Part shown: in pieces, positions 8,407 through 17,851 of the stretch
Layout of the letters: each line of letters starts with the position of its first letter
How positions within the stretch are numbered: the first letter of the stretch is position 1
Assembly: GCA_011056635.1 (NCBI GenBank)
Contig: DSEO01000263.1
Location: 1-52,232, forward strand
Reading direction: 5' to 3'
Length of the DNA: 52,232 nt
DNA from: Bacteroides sp.
GTDB taxonomy: Bacteria > Bacteroidota > Bacteroidia > Bacteroidales > GCA-2748055
Program-made: the position numbers and the translations under genes
The notes under the pieces: model-generated
What the model saw: the letters and a program-made list of their open reading frames with translations, nothing else
Database searches by the model: none
Told to the model about the DNA's origin: nothing

Positions 8407-9654
8407 TCAGCCGTTAAACTTCCTGAAAATGACGGAAGTATTGTGCCCCCCGAAACCGAAGGTATTGCTCAGTCCCACCTTTACCTCCCGCTTCTGTGCC
8501 CGGTTGGGGGTGAGGTTCAAACGGGGATCGATCCGGGGATCCAGTGTTTCAAGATTGATGGTGGGAGGGATGATCCCGTCCCGGATTGCCATGATCACAG
8601 CGATGGATTCAATGGCGCCGGCCGCACCCAGCAGGTGTCCGGTCATCGATTTTGTGGAGCTGATATTCAGTTGATATGCATGATCTCCGAAAACATGAAC
8701 GATCGCCTTGGCCTCCGAAATATCCCCCAGCGGGGTGGCCGTACCGTGCACATTGATATAGTCCACATCGGCAGCTGGGATGCCTGCACTTTTCAGAGCA
8801 TTCAGCATGACAAGCTTTGCGCCGTCACCCTCGGGATGGGGAGCCGTAAGGTGATAGGCATCGGCCGAGAGGCCCACGCCAATCAGTTCTGCATAAATGG
8901 TCGCTCCCCTTCTTTTCGCATGTTCGTATTCTTCCAGGATGAGGGCGCCGCCCCCTTCACCGATCACGAATCCGTCCCTGGTGGCATCGAAGGGACGGGA
9001 TGCTGTCTGATACTGCTCGTTGTTGGTGGAGATCGCCTGCATGGCATTGAAACCTCCCACACCCACTTCGTTGATGGCGGCCTCGGAACCTCCTGTAATG
9101 AACAGGTCCGCCATGTCCAGGCGGATCAGGTTGTATGCGTCGATAATGGCATTGGTGGAAGAAGCACAGGCGGACACGGTGGCATAGTTGGGACCGCGAA
9201 ACCCGTATTTAATGGACAGATGACCGGCCGCAATATCCGAGATCATCCGGGGAATGAAAAAAGGACTGAACCTGGGAGTTCCGTCACCGGCCAGGTAGCC
9301 CTCTATTTCGGTTTTGAATGTTGCAATACCCCCGATCCCTGATGCCCATATGATTCCGGCGCGATCCTTATCATGATCCGCTTCTGCAAGACCGGCATGC
9401 TGAAAAGCTTCGCCGGCGGCGATCATGGCAAACTGGGCGTAAAGATCCAGCTTTCGGGACTCTTTTCTGTCAAAATAATTCTGCGGGTCGTAATGCTTGA
9501 CCTCACAGGCAAATTTGGTTTTGAATTTCCCTGCGTCGAAACGGGTGATCATACCGGCACCGCTTACTCCATTGATCAGAGCGTTCCAATAATCCTCCAG
9601 ATTAAGTCCGACGGGGGTGAATGCCCCCATACCCGTTACTACGACGCGTCTCAT
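8407..9654 (-). CDS. fabF: 3-oxoacyl-ACP synthase II (KAS II)
   Basis: FabF condenses malonyl-ACP with acyl-ACP in fatty-acid elongation. The 415-residue length is typical. The nucleophile Cys163 is in SACASSTNAI, and the two catalytic histidines are in VHGTATPLGD and in TGHLLGAAG, with Lys in SSTKSMTGH. The C-terminal glycine loop NTFGFGGHN is present. It lies 31 bp after acpP and 4 bp before rnc, clearly one operon. Confidence 0.98.
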   Translation of the reverse strand: MRRVVVTGMGAFTPVGLNLEDYWNALINGVSGAGMITRFDAGKFKTKFACEVKHYDPQNYFDRKESRKLDLYAQFAMIAAGEAFQHAGLAEADHDKDRAGIIWASGIGGIATFKTEIEGYLAGDGTPRFSPFFIPRMISDIAAGHLSIKYGFRGPNYATVSACASSTNAIIDAYNLIRLDMADLFITGGSEAAINEVGVGGFNAMQAISTNNEQYQTASRPFDATRDGFVIGEGGGALILEEYEHAKRRGATIYAELIGVGLSADAYHLTAPHPEGDGAKLVMLNALKSAGIPAADVDYINVHGTATPLGDISEAKAIVHVFGDHAYQLNISSTKSMTGHLLGAAGAIESIAVIMAIRDGIIPPTINLETLDPRIDPRLNLTPNRAQKREVKVGLSNTFGFGGHNTSVIFRKFNG

Positions 9655-9685
9655 TCCAGTATGTGTTTGAACGTAAGACTAACGC

Positions 9686-9922
9686 CTACTGCACGTTGTC
9701 TTCAATATACTTGATTGCTTCACCGACTGTGGAAATGCTTTCAGCTTGATCATCAGGAATACCCATGTTGAACTCTTTTTCAAATTCCATGATAAGTTCA
9801 ACGGTGTCGAGAGAATCAGCTCCCAGATCATTGGTGAAGCTGGCTTCCGGAGTTACCTCGCTTTCATCAACGCCCAGTTTGTCCACAATGATTGCTTTTA
9901 CTCTTGCTGCAATGTCCGACAT
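9686..9922 (-). CDS. acpP: Acyl carrier protein
   Basis: This is a 78-residue acidic carrier of growing fatty acyl chains. The phosphopantetheine attachment site is Ser37 in the motif [11 protein letters not shown]. The frame stays open upstream to 10051, but that extension is AT-rich and crosses the promoter, so the start [12 protein letters not shown] at 9922 is correct. It is the first gene of the acpP-fabF-rnc-IPExxxVDY operon. Confidence 0.97.
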   Translation of the reverse strand: MSDIAARVKAIIVDKLGVDESEVTPEASFTNDLGADSLDTVELIMEFEKEFNMGIPDDQAESISTVGEAIKYIEDNVQ

Positions 9923-9965
9923 GGCTAAAGATTTAAATGAATAATAATGGTTATTTTTAAAGGTG

Positions 9966-9996
9966 CAAAGAAATGCAAAAATTCGACTATTTTCAA
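9966..9996 (-). promoter_or_regulatory. acpP operon promoter (TTG-N20-TTTCTTTG)
   Basis: On the minus strand a -33 TTG (9996-9994) is followed after exactly 20 nt by TTTCTTTG (9973-9966), one mismatch from TAnnTTTG. This spacing is typical of Bacteroidota promoters. The leader to the acpP ATG would be roughly 40 nt. Confidence 0.5.
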
Positions 9997-10085
9997 AAAA
10001 AAACTTTGAATTGCCGTAATTTTCGAATGAAAAATACAAAATTCCATCCAATTTTTTCTTTTTCTATACCGGTAAAACTTGGTCT

Positions 10086-10655
10086 ATGAAAAGACTTGCC
10101 GTATTCGCCTCCGGATCGGGCACCAATGCTGAAAACCTGATCCGGTATTTTCGAACGAGTCCGTATGGGAAGGTCCGGCTCGTGTTGAGCAACAGACCGG
10201 ATGCCTTTGTGCTCAAAAGAGCACAATCACATGATATAGAAACCATTGTCTTTCACAGGGAACAGCTGTATGAAACGGGGGAGGTGCTGACCGCCCTTGA
10301 GAAGCGGAATATAGATTTTATCGTGCTGGCCGGCTTTTTGTGGCTGATCCCCCCATCCCTGCTGGAAACCTATGAAGGCAGGATCGTTAATATTCATCCC
10401 GCCCTGCTTCCCAGGTACGGCGGAAAAGGTATGTACGGCCGGCGTGTCCACGAAGCGGTCATTGCCAGCGGGGACGAAGAATCGGGCATATCCGTCCATT
10501 TTGTGAATCCAGGGTACGATGAGGGAGATGTCATTTTCCAGGCGCGTTGCCGCGTTGAACCGGAGGATACGCCCGAATCCCTGGCTGAAAAAATTCATGC
10601 CCTCGAATACGCGCATTATCCCGCGGTGGTGGAAGAATTATTGAAGCGAAGCTAA
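10086..10655 (+). CDS. purN: Phosphoribosylglycinamide formyltransferase (GART)
   Basis: PurN transfers the formyl group from 10-formyl-THF to GAR, the third step of purine synthesis. The 189-residue length is usual. The N-terminal nucleotide-binding loop is FASGSGTNAENLI, the catalytic Asn-His pair is in IVNIHPALLPRYGG, and the conserved Asp is in GYDEGDVIFQ. It stands alone and divergent from acpP. Its 3' end overlaps the convergent M23 gene by 18 bp. Confidence 0.95.
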   Translation: MKRLAVFASGSGTNAENLIRYFRTSPYGKVRLVLSNRPDAFVLKRAQSHDIETIVFHREQLYETGEVLTALEKRNIDFIVLAGFLWLIPPSLLETYEGRIVNIHPALLPRYGGKGMYGRRVHEAVIASGDEESGISVHFVNPGYDEGDVIFQARCRVEPEDTPESLAEKIHALEYAHYPAVVEELLKRS

Positions 10656-11897
10656 AGCGTCCAGGGTGATGCTGCGGACAATGCCGAAGGCAGGCCTGTG
10701 CTGTTCGGCCACGGGTTCCACCGGCGGTGCCTCCACCCTCAGGGGATTCACGGCACTTCCGTTTTTGTAGAACCTGAAATCCAGGTGCGGACCGGTGGAC
10801 AATCCGGTACTGCCCACATAACCGATCACGTCTCCCTGTTTTACATACACACCCTTCCGGATCCCTTTTGCGAAACCTTTCAGGTGCATATACGTGGTGG
10901 AATAGACGCTGTTATGCTTGATCTTGATATAGTTGCCTCCTCCTCCCCGCTGGTAGGCGGCATGGGTCACCACCCCGTCCCCGATGGCAAGGACCGGGGT
11001 GCCCGCGGGTGCCACATAATCTACTCCGTGGTGCGGACGCCGGATCTTCAGTACGGGATGATACCGGGAATGCGAAAAACCAGAACTGATGCGTGAAAAC
11101 CGAAGGGGCGCTTTGAGAAATGCTTTTCTGAGGCTGTTCCCTTCTTCATCAAAGAAGCTCCTGACCCCACCCTGGACGAAAGGGATGGCCCAGAATTCGT
11201 TCTGGTTATGGTAAAACCAGGCGCCGAGGATTTTCGTGATACCGGTGGATACGGAATCCACATAGGATTCTTCATACAGGACCCTGTAACGGTCGCCTTG
11301 CTGCAACCCGAAAAAATCGATGGACCAGGCAAATATTTCGCTCAGCTCCACCGCCAGCATGGGATGGGCATTTGCCTCCTGCAACGATTCCCACAGGGAG
11401 GTTGTGATGGTGCCCGACGCATGCTGTTGTCTCAGCTCCACGGGCTTTTTTCCGTTCCAGGCTTCCGGGGGACCGGGTTCCAGCCGGATCACCACAAAGC
11501 TGACGGGATCTTTTTCATAGACGAAATAAGCGGGAATGGTATCCCGGTCCGTGAACAGGGTATAGCTGTTCCCCGGCCTGATCTTCTTTTCGTCAATGAG
11601 TGAGTCGGGGAGCAGGGAGATCATGTGGATCGTCTGAAGGGAAACCCCGTGTGGATGGAGCAGCGTGGCCAGGGATTCACCCCACCTGACCGTGCCTTTC
11701 TGCACTGCATAGGCAGAAACGGGGATACCGTATAAGGTTTCTGCCGGAGGTGTGTGGATGAGCTCTTCTTCCGGCACGGCGGAAGGTTGTCCCGCTCCCT
11801 GCAGCTGTACCTGGCCGGATCGTAGGAAAAATACAGCCAGGGCGGTCCCCGCGGTCAAAATCAGCATCACTATCAAGTCTTTCCAGTTCCTCATCAC
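10638..11897 (-). CDS. M23-family (LytM-type) envelope protein with altered metal ligand
   Basis: This 419-residue protein has an N-terminal membrane anchor (about 9-26) and a low-complexity linker, so it probably acts in the periplasm on peptidoglycan. The C-terminal M23 domain spans about 280-390. The first zinc pair is present (His289 and Asp293 in HHGVDY). The second motif reads GPHLDFRF, so the usual HxH (catalytic His plus ligand His) becomes His371-Leu-Asp373. The enzyme may be weakly active, use Asp as a ligand, or serve as an activator of other hydrolases. It follows leuS by 32 nt. Confidence 0.85.
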   Translation of the reverse strand: MMRNWKDLIVMLILTAGTALAVFFLRSGQVQLQGAGQPSAVPEEELIHTPPAETLYGIPVSAYAVQKGTVRWGESLATLLHPHGVSLQTIHMISLLPDSLIDEKKIRPGNSYTLFTDRDTIPAYFVYEKDPVSFVVIRLEPGPPEAWNGKKPVELRQQHASGTITTSLWESLQEANAHPMLAVELSEIFAWSIDFFGLQQGDRYRVLYEESYVDSVSTGITKILGAWFYHNQNEFWAIPFVQGGVRSFFDEEGNSLRKAFLKAPLRFSRISSGFSHSRYHPVLKIRRPHHGVDYVAPAGTPVLAIGDGVVTHAAYQRGGGGNYIKIKHNSVYSTTYMHLKGFAKGIRKGVYVKQGDVIGYVGSTGLSTGPHLDFRFYKNGSAVNPLRVEAPPVEPVAEQHRPAFGIVRSITLDALASLQ

Positions 11898-11929
11898 GCT
11901 GCCATATTACTGTTCATCCTTTCTCCCCG

Positions 11930-14587
11930 TCAGACCACGATGTTAATGATTTTTCCCGGTACATACACGATCTTACGCGGTAATTTGCTACCTGTCCATT
12001 TACGGGCCGTTTCGTGCTCCAGCACCCGCTTCTCCACTTCATTGGAAGAGAGATCAAGGGGCAATTCGATCTTAAACCGCAGCTTGCCGTTGATCATCAC
12101 CGGATACTGGAACACATTTTCCCTGAGAAGGGCCTCATCATACAAAGGCCAGCTCGTCCCGGCAACGGATGGCGCATTGTTCAGAAAATGCCAGATCTCT
12201 TCTGCCAGGTGGGGGGCAAAAGGGGAAAGCACCTGTATGAACTGCTCCGCCGTGGCAGGGGTTACCTTTCCTTTTTTAATGCACAGGTTGGTGAAGATCA
12301 TCATCTGTGAAATGGCGGTATTGAAATGCAGTGCTTCGATATCATTCTCCACCTTTTTAATGGTCTGATGCAATGCTTTAAGGATTTCGGGATCTTCCTG
12401 ATCCGGTTGATAATGGCCTGCATCCGTAAAAAATTTGCAGACCCGGTTCAGGAAGTTGTACACCCCTTTCACACCGCTTTCCGCCCAGGGCTTCACAGCA
12501 TCCAGGGGCCCCAGGAACATTTCATAGAGCCGAAGGGAATCAGCGCCGTAACCGGCCACCACCTCATCCGGGTTCACCACATTTTTCAGGGACTTGGACA
12601 TTTTGGCCACGATCTGGCCGAGCTGTTCCCCGGTTTCTTTGTGATAATGGTCCCCTTCCTTTTCCTCCACCAGGTCAGAGGCAACCTTGGCCCCGGATGC
12701 CGTTTCATAGGCAAATGCCAGGATCATGCCCTGGTTAAACAGTTTTTTATATGGCTCGTCGGTGGATACATATCCCAGGTCGTAGAGCACCTTGTGCCAG
12801 AAACGGCTGTAAAGCAGGTGCAGGACCGCATGTTCGGCGCCCCCGATATACAGGTCTACGGGCATCCAGTACCGCTCCTTCTCAGGGGAAAAGGGAAGCT
12901 GGTCGTTTTTCGGGTCGATGTACCGGAGATAATACCAGCAGGAACCGGCCCACTGGGGCATGGTGTTGGTTTCCCGCCTGCCTTTCCTGCCGTTCTTGTC
13001 CGTAACTTCCACCCATTCAACGGCAGCGGCCAGGGGGGATTCTCCAAGGACGCCCGGCTCGAATTTTTCCAGGTCCGGTAAAGTGAGGGGCAGTTCAGAC
13101 TCGTCGAGAATACCGATCTCCCCGTCCTCCCAGTGAATCACCGGGAAGGGTTCTCCCCAGTAGCGCTGCCGGCTGAAAAGCCAGTCCCTGATCTTATAGT
13201 TGACAGCTGCTTTTCCCAGCACGTGGTCCTCCAGCCAGCCGATGGTCCGGGCGATACCTTCTTTCTTCGACAGGCCGTTGATATCCAGTCTGCTCACAGG
13301 ATCAGATGAATTCACATAGGTCCCGTCCTCTGTCCAGCATGCCCTGCCGGCCAGGATCTCTTTGCGCATCGCTTCATCGGTGCCGCCGGGATCCATGATA
13401 CAGATGATGGGAAGAGAAAAAGCGGAGGCAAATTCAAAATCCCGTGTATCGTGTCCCGGCACTGCCATGATGGCCCCGGTGCCGTAACCCATCAGCACAT
13501 AATCGGCCACCCAGATGGGGATTCTTTTGTTATTCACGGGATTGATGGCGTAACTTCCGGTGAATACACCGGTTTTTTCCCTTGCCAGGTCGGTCCGGTC
13601 CAGTTCAGATTTCAGGTTGGCCCGTGCCACATACTGTTCCACCTCTTTTTTCTGTCCGGGTGTGACCAGGCGGGCCAGCAGGGGGTGTTCGGGGGCGACC
13701 ACCATATAGGTGGCCCCGAAGAGTGTATCCGGGCGGGTGGTGAACACCCGCAGTACCTCTTCCCGGTTTTCAATCCGGAAATCCACCTCGGCTCCTTCCG
13801 ACCGGCCGATCCAGTTCCGCTGCATGTCTTTCACTCCTTCCGGCCAGTTCACTTCTTCGAGCCCTTTCAGCAACCTTTCCGCATAATGCGGGATCCTGAG
13901 CATCCATTGCTTGAGATATTTCCTTTCCACCGGGTGGCCGCACTTTTCGTGGGTTCCGTCATGGAGCACCTCCTCGTTGGCGCACACGATCCTGCAGGAA
14001 GGGCACCACCAGACCTGCGCATCATCATAATAGGCCAGCCTGTATCCTGCCTGGTATTCCCTGATAGCCTGTTCCCCCCGGGAACGCACGCCGGCAGGGA
14101 TCTCCAGTTCACGGATGGGACGGCCTTTCTGCTGTGCGTGATCGAACCAGGTGTTGTACAAACGGATAAAGATCCACTGGGTCCATTTGTAATAACCCGG
14201 ATCGGTGGTATTGATCTCACGTTCCCAGTCATATCCCAGGCCCAGGGCTTTGATCTGCCTTCTGAAATTGTCACAGTTTTTATTGGTGATCTGTGCCGGG
14301 TGGGTGCCGGTCTCGATGGCATACTGCTCAGCAGGCAGGCCGAATGCATCCCAGCCCATGGGGTGGAGCACATTGAATCCTTTCATCCGTTTATACCTGG
14401 CAACAATATCGGTGGCGGTATATCCTTCCGGATGGCCTACATGCAGGCCCGATCCCGAAGGGTACGGGAACATATCCAGTACGTAGAACTTATTGGGATT
14501 GGAAAGATCATCCGTGGTCCGGTATGTGTGATTCTTTTCCCAGTAATCCTGCCAGCGCTTCTCGATCTCTGCAAACTTGTATTCCAT
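11930..14587 (-). CDS. leuS: Leucyl-tRNA synthetase
   Basis: This class I synthetase charges tRNA-Leu. The 885-residue product is full length. It shows the HIGH-type motif HVGHPEG at residues 49-55, a zinc-site region with Cys pairs ([10 protein letters not shown]), the CP1 editing domain ([29 protein letters not shown]) and the KMSKS loop ([16 protein letters not shown]) near residue 660. The start [13 protein letters not shown] is the family start. A near-consensus -7 element (TATTTTCG) lies about 25 nt upstream at 14612-14619 on the minus strand. Confidence 0.98.
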   Translation of the reverse strand: MEYKFAEIEKRWQDYWEKNHTYRTTDDLSNPNKFYVLDMFPYPSGSGLHVGHPEGYTATDIVARYKRMKGFNVLHPMGWDAFGLPAEQYAIETGTHPAQITNKNCDNFRRQIKALGLGYDWEREINTTDPGYYKWTQWIFIRLYNTWFDHAQQKGRPIRELEIPAGVRSRGEQAIREYQAGYRLAYYDDAQVWWCPSCRIVCANEEVLHDGTHEKCGHPVERKYLKQWMLRIPHYAERLLKGLEEVNWPEGVKDMQRNWIGRSEGAEVDFRIENREEVLRVFTTRPDTLFGATYMVVAPEHPLLARLVTPGQKKEVEQYVARANLKSELDRTDLAREKTGVFTGSYAINPVNNKRIPIWVADYVLMGYGTGAIMAVPGHDTRDFEFASAFSLPIICIMDPGGTDEAMRKEILAGRACWTEDGTYVNSSDPVSRLDINGLSKKEGIARTIGWLEDHVLGKAAVNYKIRDWLFSRQRYWGEPFPVIHWEDGEIGILDESELPLTLPDLEKFEPGVLGESPLAAAVEWVEVTDKNGRKGRRETNTMPQWAGSCWYYLRYIDPKNDQLPFSPEKERYWMPVDLYIGGAEHAVLHLLYSRFWHKVLYDLGYVSTDEPYKKLFNQGMILAFAYETASGAKVASDLVEEKEGDHYHKETGEQLGQIVAKMSKSLKNVVNPDEVVAGYGADSLRLYEMFLGPLDAVKPWAESGVKGVYNFLNRVCKFFTDAGHYQPDQEDPEILKALHQTIKKVENDIEALHFNTAISQMMIFTNLCIKKGKVTPATAEQFIQVLSPFAPHLAEEIWHFLNNAPSVAGTSWPLYDEALLRENVFQYPVMINGKLRFKIELPLDLSSNEVEKRVLEHETARKWTGSKLPRKIVYVPGKIINIVV

Positions 14588-14697
14588 GGGGTTAAAAACT
14601 GTTACAATGTGCGAAAATAGGGGTTTTTTTGCACTTATTCATGTCCCTGTTACTGACAATGGAGCGATTTATTAAGAATTGGGATAAAAAAAAATAC

Positions 14698-14705
14698 TAA
14701 CTTTA
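14698..14705 (+). promoter_or_regulatory. Candidate tRNA-Arg promoter (-7 TAACTTTA)
   Basis: One mismatch from TAnnTTTG, 11 nt before the mature tRNA 5' end. A TTG is present at 14679-14681, a little closer (16 nt) than the usual 19-21 nt spacing. Confidence 0.35.
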
Positions 14706-14716
14706 CCCTCCTCAAA

Positions 14717-14789
14717 GGCCTCATAGTTTAACAGGATAGAACGTGGGATTCCGGTTCCCATGGTGGGGGTTCGAGTCCTCCTGAGGTCA
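14717..14789 (+). tRNA. tRNA-Arg (anticodon CCG)
   Basis: This is a 73-nt cloverleaf. The acceptor GGCCTCA pairs with TGAGGTC (one G-U), the D stem is GTTT/GAAC, and the anticodon stem TGGGA/TCCCA encloses loop TTCCGGT with anticodon CCG at 14751-14753. The T arm is GGGGG-TTCGAGT-CCTCC and the discriminator is A. The 3' CCA is not encoded. It reads CGG arginine codons. Confidence 0.93.
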
Positions 14790-15020
14790 CTGCCAGTAAG
14801 GTCCGTTCAGGATCGCGCATTCTCATTCAGCCCAAATATTTTCAGAATTTGACGGGACGGCCTTATCCGTTGATGGGGACAGCCGGGGGTTCCGCAGATG
14901 GTTTCATGGCTTCAATAAGTACTGCTCACATATGGTCAGGTGTTGATATTTCCTCTGGATTTGAGCGACTTTTTTCCATAATTTGATTCAAAATTTGCGC
15001 ACCCCAGATGCAAGGATGAC
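14790..15020. other. Intergenic region after tRNA-Arg
   Basis: I see no gene in these 231 bp. There is an imperfect inverted pair (GTAAGGTCCGT near 14796 and ACGGCCTTAT near 14861) but no T-run, so it is not a clear terminator. AT-rich sequence before 15021 contains TAATTTG and AAAATTTG, imperfect promoter elements. No second copy of the tRNA 3' end was found that would mark an integration site. Confidence 0.5.
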
Positions 15021-16004
15021 ATGGCTGCTGAATTCCTTTCTTCGGTAGGGACCTCCTACCAGGTAGATCGCATACTCTCCGAAGCGGTAAATGAAATCGT
15101 CCTGCTGTCCCCTTCCATGAAGCTTCATGAGAGCATCCTGCTCAGACTTCAGCAGGCAGACCAGCGGAATGTGAGGATCACCCTCCTGTACGGAAGGGAA
15201 CGCAACCAGACCAGGGGCCAGAAATGGTACAGGGATCTGAAGAACCTGCGGATCCTTTACCATGATAAGCTCAATGCCTGTGTGTACAGAAATGAAAAGG
15301 AACTGATCCTCACCTCCATGGGATTATCCGATCTGGGTTCGGGTATTTTCAGTGATATGGGCGTGTTGATCGCAAGGTTGCGCGACAGGAAAGCGTTTGA
15401 TGACGGAATCTATGAGCAGGAGGTCCTGATCGAATCCGCGGAAGAGGTTTTTGCGGGAAAAAACTATGTCCGGATCGAAGAGAAAACCCATCCTGAAGAA
15501 CTCATCAGGGACATGCCCTTTCTGACCTATTTCGGGATCGAGGACCGGACCCTGGTCAACGGAAAGGTAAAGGCTCCCAGCGGGAAGTTTTATACCCCTG
15601 AAATGGAGTTATATCACGATGGCACCATCAAGTACCAGGGTTTCAAGAAAACGCGCCAGCGGCATGGAGAATGGATCTTTTATACCTATGAAGGGTTTGT
15701 CAGGGAGGTGGTGATCTATGAAAATGGTAATTATGTGAACAAGATCTTCTGCGATTATGAGAATCCCGCCAGGGCCATATCAAAATATTACCTGCTTTTC
15801 GGGATCGGCAACTCGGTGAAGAAACTCTACGACAGGAACATCAGTGAACTTTATTTCGACAGTCTTGTGGAAGACTTTACCGGGTCTGACAGGACCAAGC
15901 TTTTCTATCACATTGAAAGGTTTATCGGCAAGCGCGCGATCTTTGAACAACCGGTTACGTTCCAGGACATGGTCGACCAGCTCTACAGGGCCATGTATGA
16001 ATAA
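15021..16004 (+). CDS. PLD-like protein with MORN-like C-terminal region
   Basis: The N-terminal ~140 residues look like a phospholipase-D-like fold with one HKD-type half-site: His81-x-Lys83 in YHDKLNACVYRNEKELILTSMGLSD. The Asp of HKD is not obvious, and only one such motif is seen, so a dimer or a non-catalytic domain is possible. At about 195-245 are YHDGTIKYQG, HGEWIFY and YENGNYV, like MORN/YwqK-type strands. The last 90 residues are unassigned. No signal peptide or membrane helix is seen. It stands alone between tRNA-Arg and the ExbD operon; its function is unknown. Confidence 0.65.
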   Translation: MAAEFLSSVGTSYQVDRILSEAVNEIVLLSPSMKLHESILLRLQQADQRNVRITLLYGRERNQTRGQKWYRDLKNLRILYHDKLNACVYRNEKELILTSMGLSDLGSGIFSDMGVLIARLRDRKAFDDGIYEQEVLIESAEEVFAGKNYVRIEEKTHPEELIRDMPFLTYFGIEDRTLVNGKVKAPSGKFYTPEMELYHDGTIKYQGFKKTRQRHGEWIFYTYEGFVREVVIYENGNYVNKIFCDYENPARAISKYYLLFGIGNSVKKLYDRNISELYFDSLVEDFTGSDRTKLFYHIERFIGKRAIFEQPVTFQDMVDQLYRAMYE

Positions 16005-16018
16005 ACCCGTGACTCCCT

Positions 16019-16519
16019 TTATCTTCTTCTTCCCTGTTCCTGGTATTCCTTTCGGGCTGAGTAGTTAATGATCAGGGCTTTGGCTCTTCTGAGTGCCTGT
16101 TTGACATCATCCACCTTTCCCATGGGAATATTCTGGTCAATCCTCAGGGACATGGTCATCCTGTTTTTATCCACTTCAGGAAGCTTTTCCCTTTCGAACA
16201 GAACGAAATCCTGGACTGATTCATAGGGGATGCCTTCTTCATTGATCAGCTTGTCGTTAAGCTGTATCAGCGGTTCTGTTCCGTACATCCTGGCAACATG
16301 GCTCACAGGGCGGCCGATGTATATGTAACTCACCAGTGATTTCTTCTCCAGCTTTTTCACCTCTGTGGCCTCCGGCACCGTTACCCTGACCTGAACCTCT
16401 GTTTCCCTCATTGTGGTGGACACCATGAAAAAGAACAAAAGCATAAACACAATGTCGGGAAGGGAGGCGGTGTTGATCCGCTGCAGTCCTTTGCCTTTTT
16501 TTCTTCTGAATTTTGACAT
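16019..16519 (-). CDS. ExbD/TolR-family biopolymer transport protein (second copy)
   Basis: This 166-residue protein has a short basic N-terminus (MSKFRRKKGKGL), then one transmembrane helix with the conserved Asp in INTASLPDIVFMLLFFFMV (Asp23), the proton-relay residue of ExbD/TolR. A periplasmic domain makes up the rest. It pairs with the ExbB-like channel encoded at the head of the operon to drive an envelope process with the proton gradient. Its ATG overlaps the previous stop by one base (TAATG). Confidence 0.9.
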   Translation of the reverse strand: MSKFRRKKGKGLQRINTASLPDIVFMLLFFFMVSTTMRETEVQVRVTVPEATEVKKLEKKSLVSYIYIGRPVSHVARMYGTEPLIQLNDKLINEEGIPYESVQDFVLFEREKLPEVDKNRMTMSLRIDQNIPMGKVDDVKQALRRAKALIINYSARKEYQEQGRRR

Positions 16520-17148
16520 TAGTTTAATCCTTCTATGTTTTTGGGTTCAGACTCGGATATATTCATCTTATAGATATTCCGGATTCCGTCGTAAATCTCT
16601 TCTTCATAAGGATCTGAGGTATTCAGCTCATCAAAGCTTTTATCGAAGTAGAGTTCACAAAAATCATTCCTGAGCTCGTTCACGGCGGCAACAAGTTCAT
16701 TCTGGATCTGAAGGTATCTGCCATAGGTTGTGGATCGGTCATTCTGGAGCGAGATCACCCCTTTGGATACAAGCCCTCTCCATACCCCGTCGGGTGGCAG
16801 CAACGGAGAGCTTCCCGGGGGAAACTGGATCTCCGTCTCTTCCATTTCAGGCAGATTGGGGTTGTTGGCCGGGTTTGTGAAAAACTCCAGCGTTTTGGCT
16901 TTCAGGTACGAAGGATCCATTTCCTCACCACCTACCATCAATCGATCACTCCGGTTGATCAGCACCACCAGCACATTGCGTTTGTTCACACGCACTTCTG
17001 TCTGCTGGTCCTTTTCAGGTTCAGGCGGCAGAAGCCTGGTAATGCCGGTATCGATATCCATGGTGGTGGCAACCAGGAAGAAGATCAATAACAGGAAAGC
17101 GATGTCAGCCAGTGATCCTCCGTTTATTTCCGGTACTTCTCTTGCCAT
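16519..17148 (-). CDS. ExbD/TolR-family biopolymer transport protein (first copy)
   Basis: This 209-residue paralogue has the membrane helix near residues 10-30, with the proton-relay Asp14 in GGSLADIAFLLLIFFLV. The periplasmic part is longer than in the second copy, with an insert of about 40 residues rich in Pro and Glu (about 95-125). Two different ExbD subunits with one ExbB are usual in Bacteroidota. No TonB or TolB gene is adjacent, so the powered partner is encoded elsewhere. Confidence 0.9.
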   Translation of the reverse strand: MAREVPEINGGSLADIAFLLLIFFLVATTMDIDTGITRLLPPEPEKDQQTEVRVNKRNVLVVLINRSDRLMVGGEEMDPSYLKAKTLEFFTNPANNPNLPEMEETEIQFPPGSSPLLPPDGVWRGLVSKGVISLQNDRSTTYGRYLQIQNELVAAVNELRNDFCELYFDKSFDELNTSDPYEEEIYDGIRNIYKMNISESEPKNIEGLN

Positions 17149-17167
17149 CGTTTTTTTTCTAACGTTT

Positions 17168-17851
17168 CTATTTAAAAGCTCTAGCGATAATTGAATAGAG
17201 AATGGATAATATGGCCATTCCGAACAGCGTGTAGGTCACGAAAAGTGTGGTATCGACCATCCTGAGCGTGCCGGGATCCCTGTTGGCCGTTCCGGTATAC
17301 CCGATGATATTGATGGGTGCATCGGATGATAACAGGTAAGCAACTACCACAATGACAGCAGCACCTGCAAGTACGGCGACCAGCCTGATCAGCCCCTTCG
17401 GATTTGAGAATACGGTAATCAGCGGGAAGACAATGGCTGCGATGGCTGTAAGCAGAAGCAGGATATAGGCCCAGATAAGTGCAATGTCCGTGCGGAACCA
17501 GACCATATATTCCCAGGTTGAGAGATGTTTGCGAAGGTCAACGCCGGAAGTGTCAAGCACCGCCTGTGTGGTAAATGCTCCTTCTTCCTCTTCCGGTTCT
17601 TCCGCGGCAACTGTTTCCTCCACTGAAGCGGTATCCAGTCCGGTTTCCGTTGTGTCTTCAGCAGTGGCTGCTGCCTGGACAGGCATCTCCATATCGAGGT
17701 CTGCAGGGTTCAGGATTTCCTCCACGCGCATCTCCAGGTCATCATAATCCAGCGTTCTGGGGGAAACGTAAAAGAAAAGTATTACCAGCAGCGAGATCCC
17801 TGCAACCACATACAAGATTATTCTGGTTGTTTTCGAGAATAGCATGGTCAC
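17168..17851 (-). CDS. Membrane protein of the ExbB/ExbD operon, unknown function
   Basis: This 227-residue protein has an N-terminal helix (about 10-27), a soluble acidic region with Ala/Glu/Thr-rich low complexity (about 48-92), and three further hydrophobic helices. It sits between exbB and the first exbD, directly abutting exbB, and the same position is occupied by an uncharacterised protein in many Bacteroidota. It is probably an accessory subunit of the proton-channel complex, inferred only from context. Confidence 0.7.
   Translation of the reverse strand: MTMLFSKTTRIILYVVAGISLLVILFFYVSPRTLDYDDLEMRVEEILNPADLDMEMPVQAAATAEDTTETGLDTASVEETVAAEEPEEEEGAFTTQAVLDTSGVDLRKHLSTWEYMVWFRTDIALIWAYILLLLTAIAAIVFPLITVFSNPKGLIRLVAVLAGAAVIVVVAYLLSSDAPINIIGYTGTANRDPGTLRMVDTTLFVTYTLFGMAILSILYSIIARAFK

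Noticed and set aside
8365-9342. 325-codon plus-strand frame opposite fabF
   Set aside because: Antisense to fabF; Gly/His/Asp-rich shadow composition.
13451-14620. 389-codon plus-strand frame opposite leuS
   Set aside because: It lies fully antisense to the well-supported leuS and has no family motifs; a codon-bias shadow.
14717-15020. tRNA-Arg as an integration site of a mobile element
   Set aside because: No duplicate of the tRNA 3' end and no integrase in the window; only the orphan PLD-like gene is adjacent.
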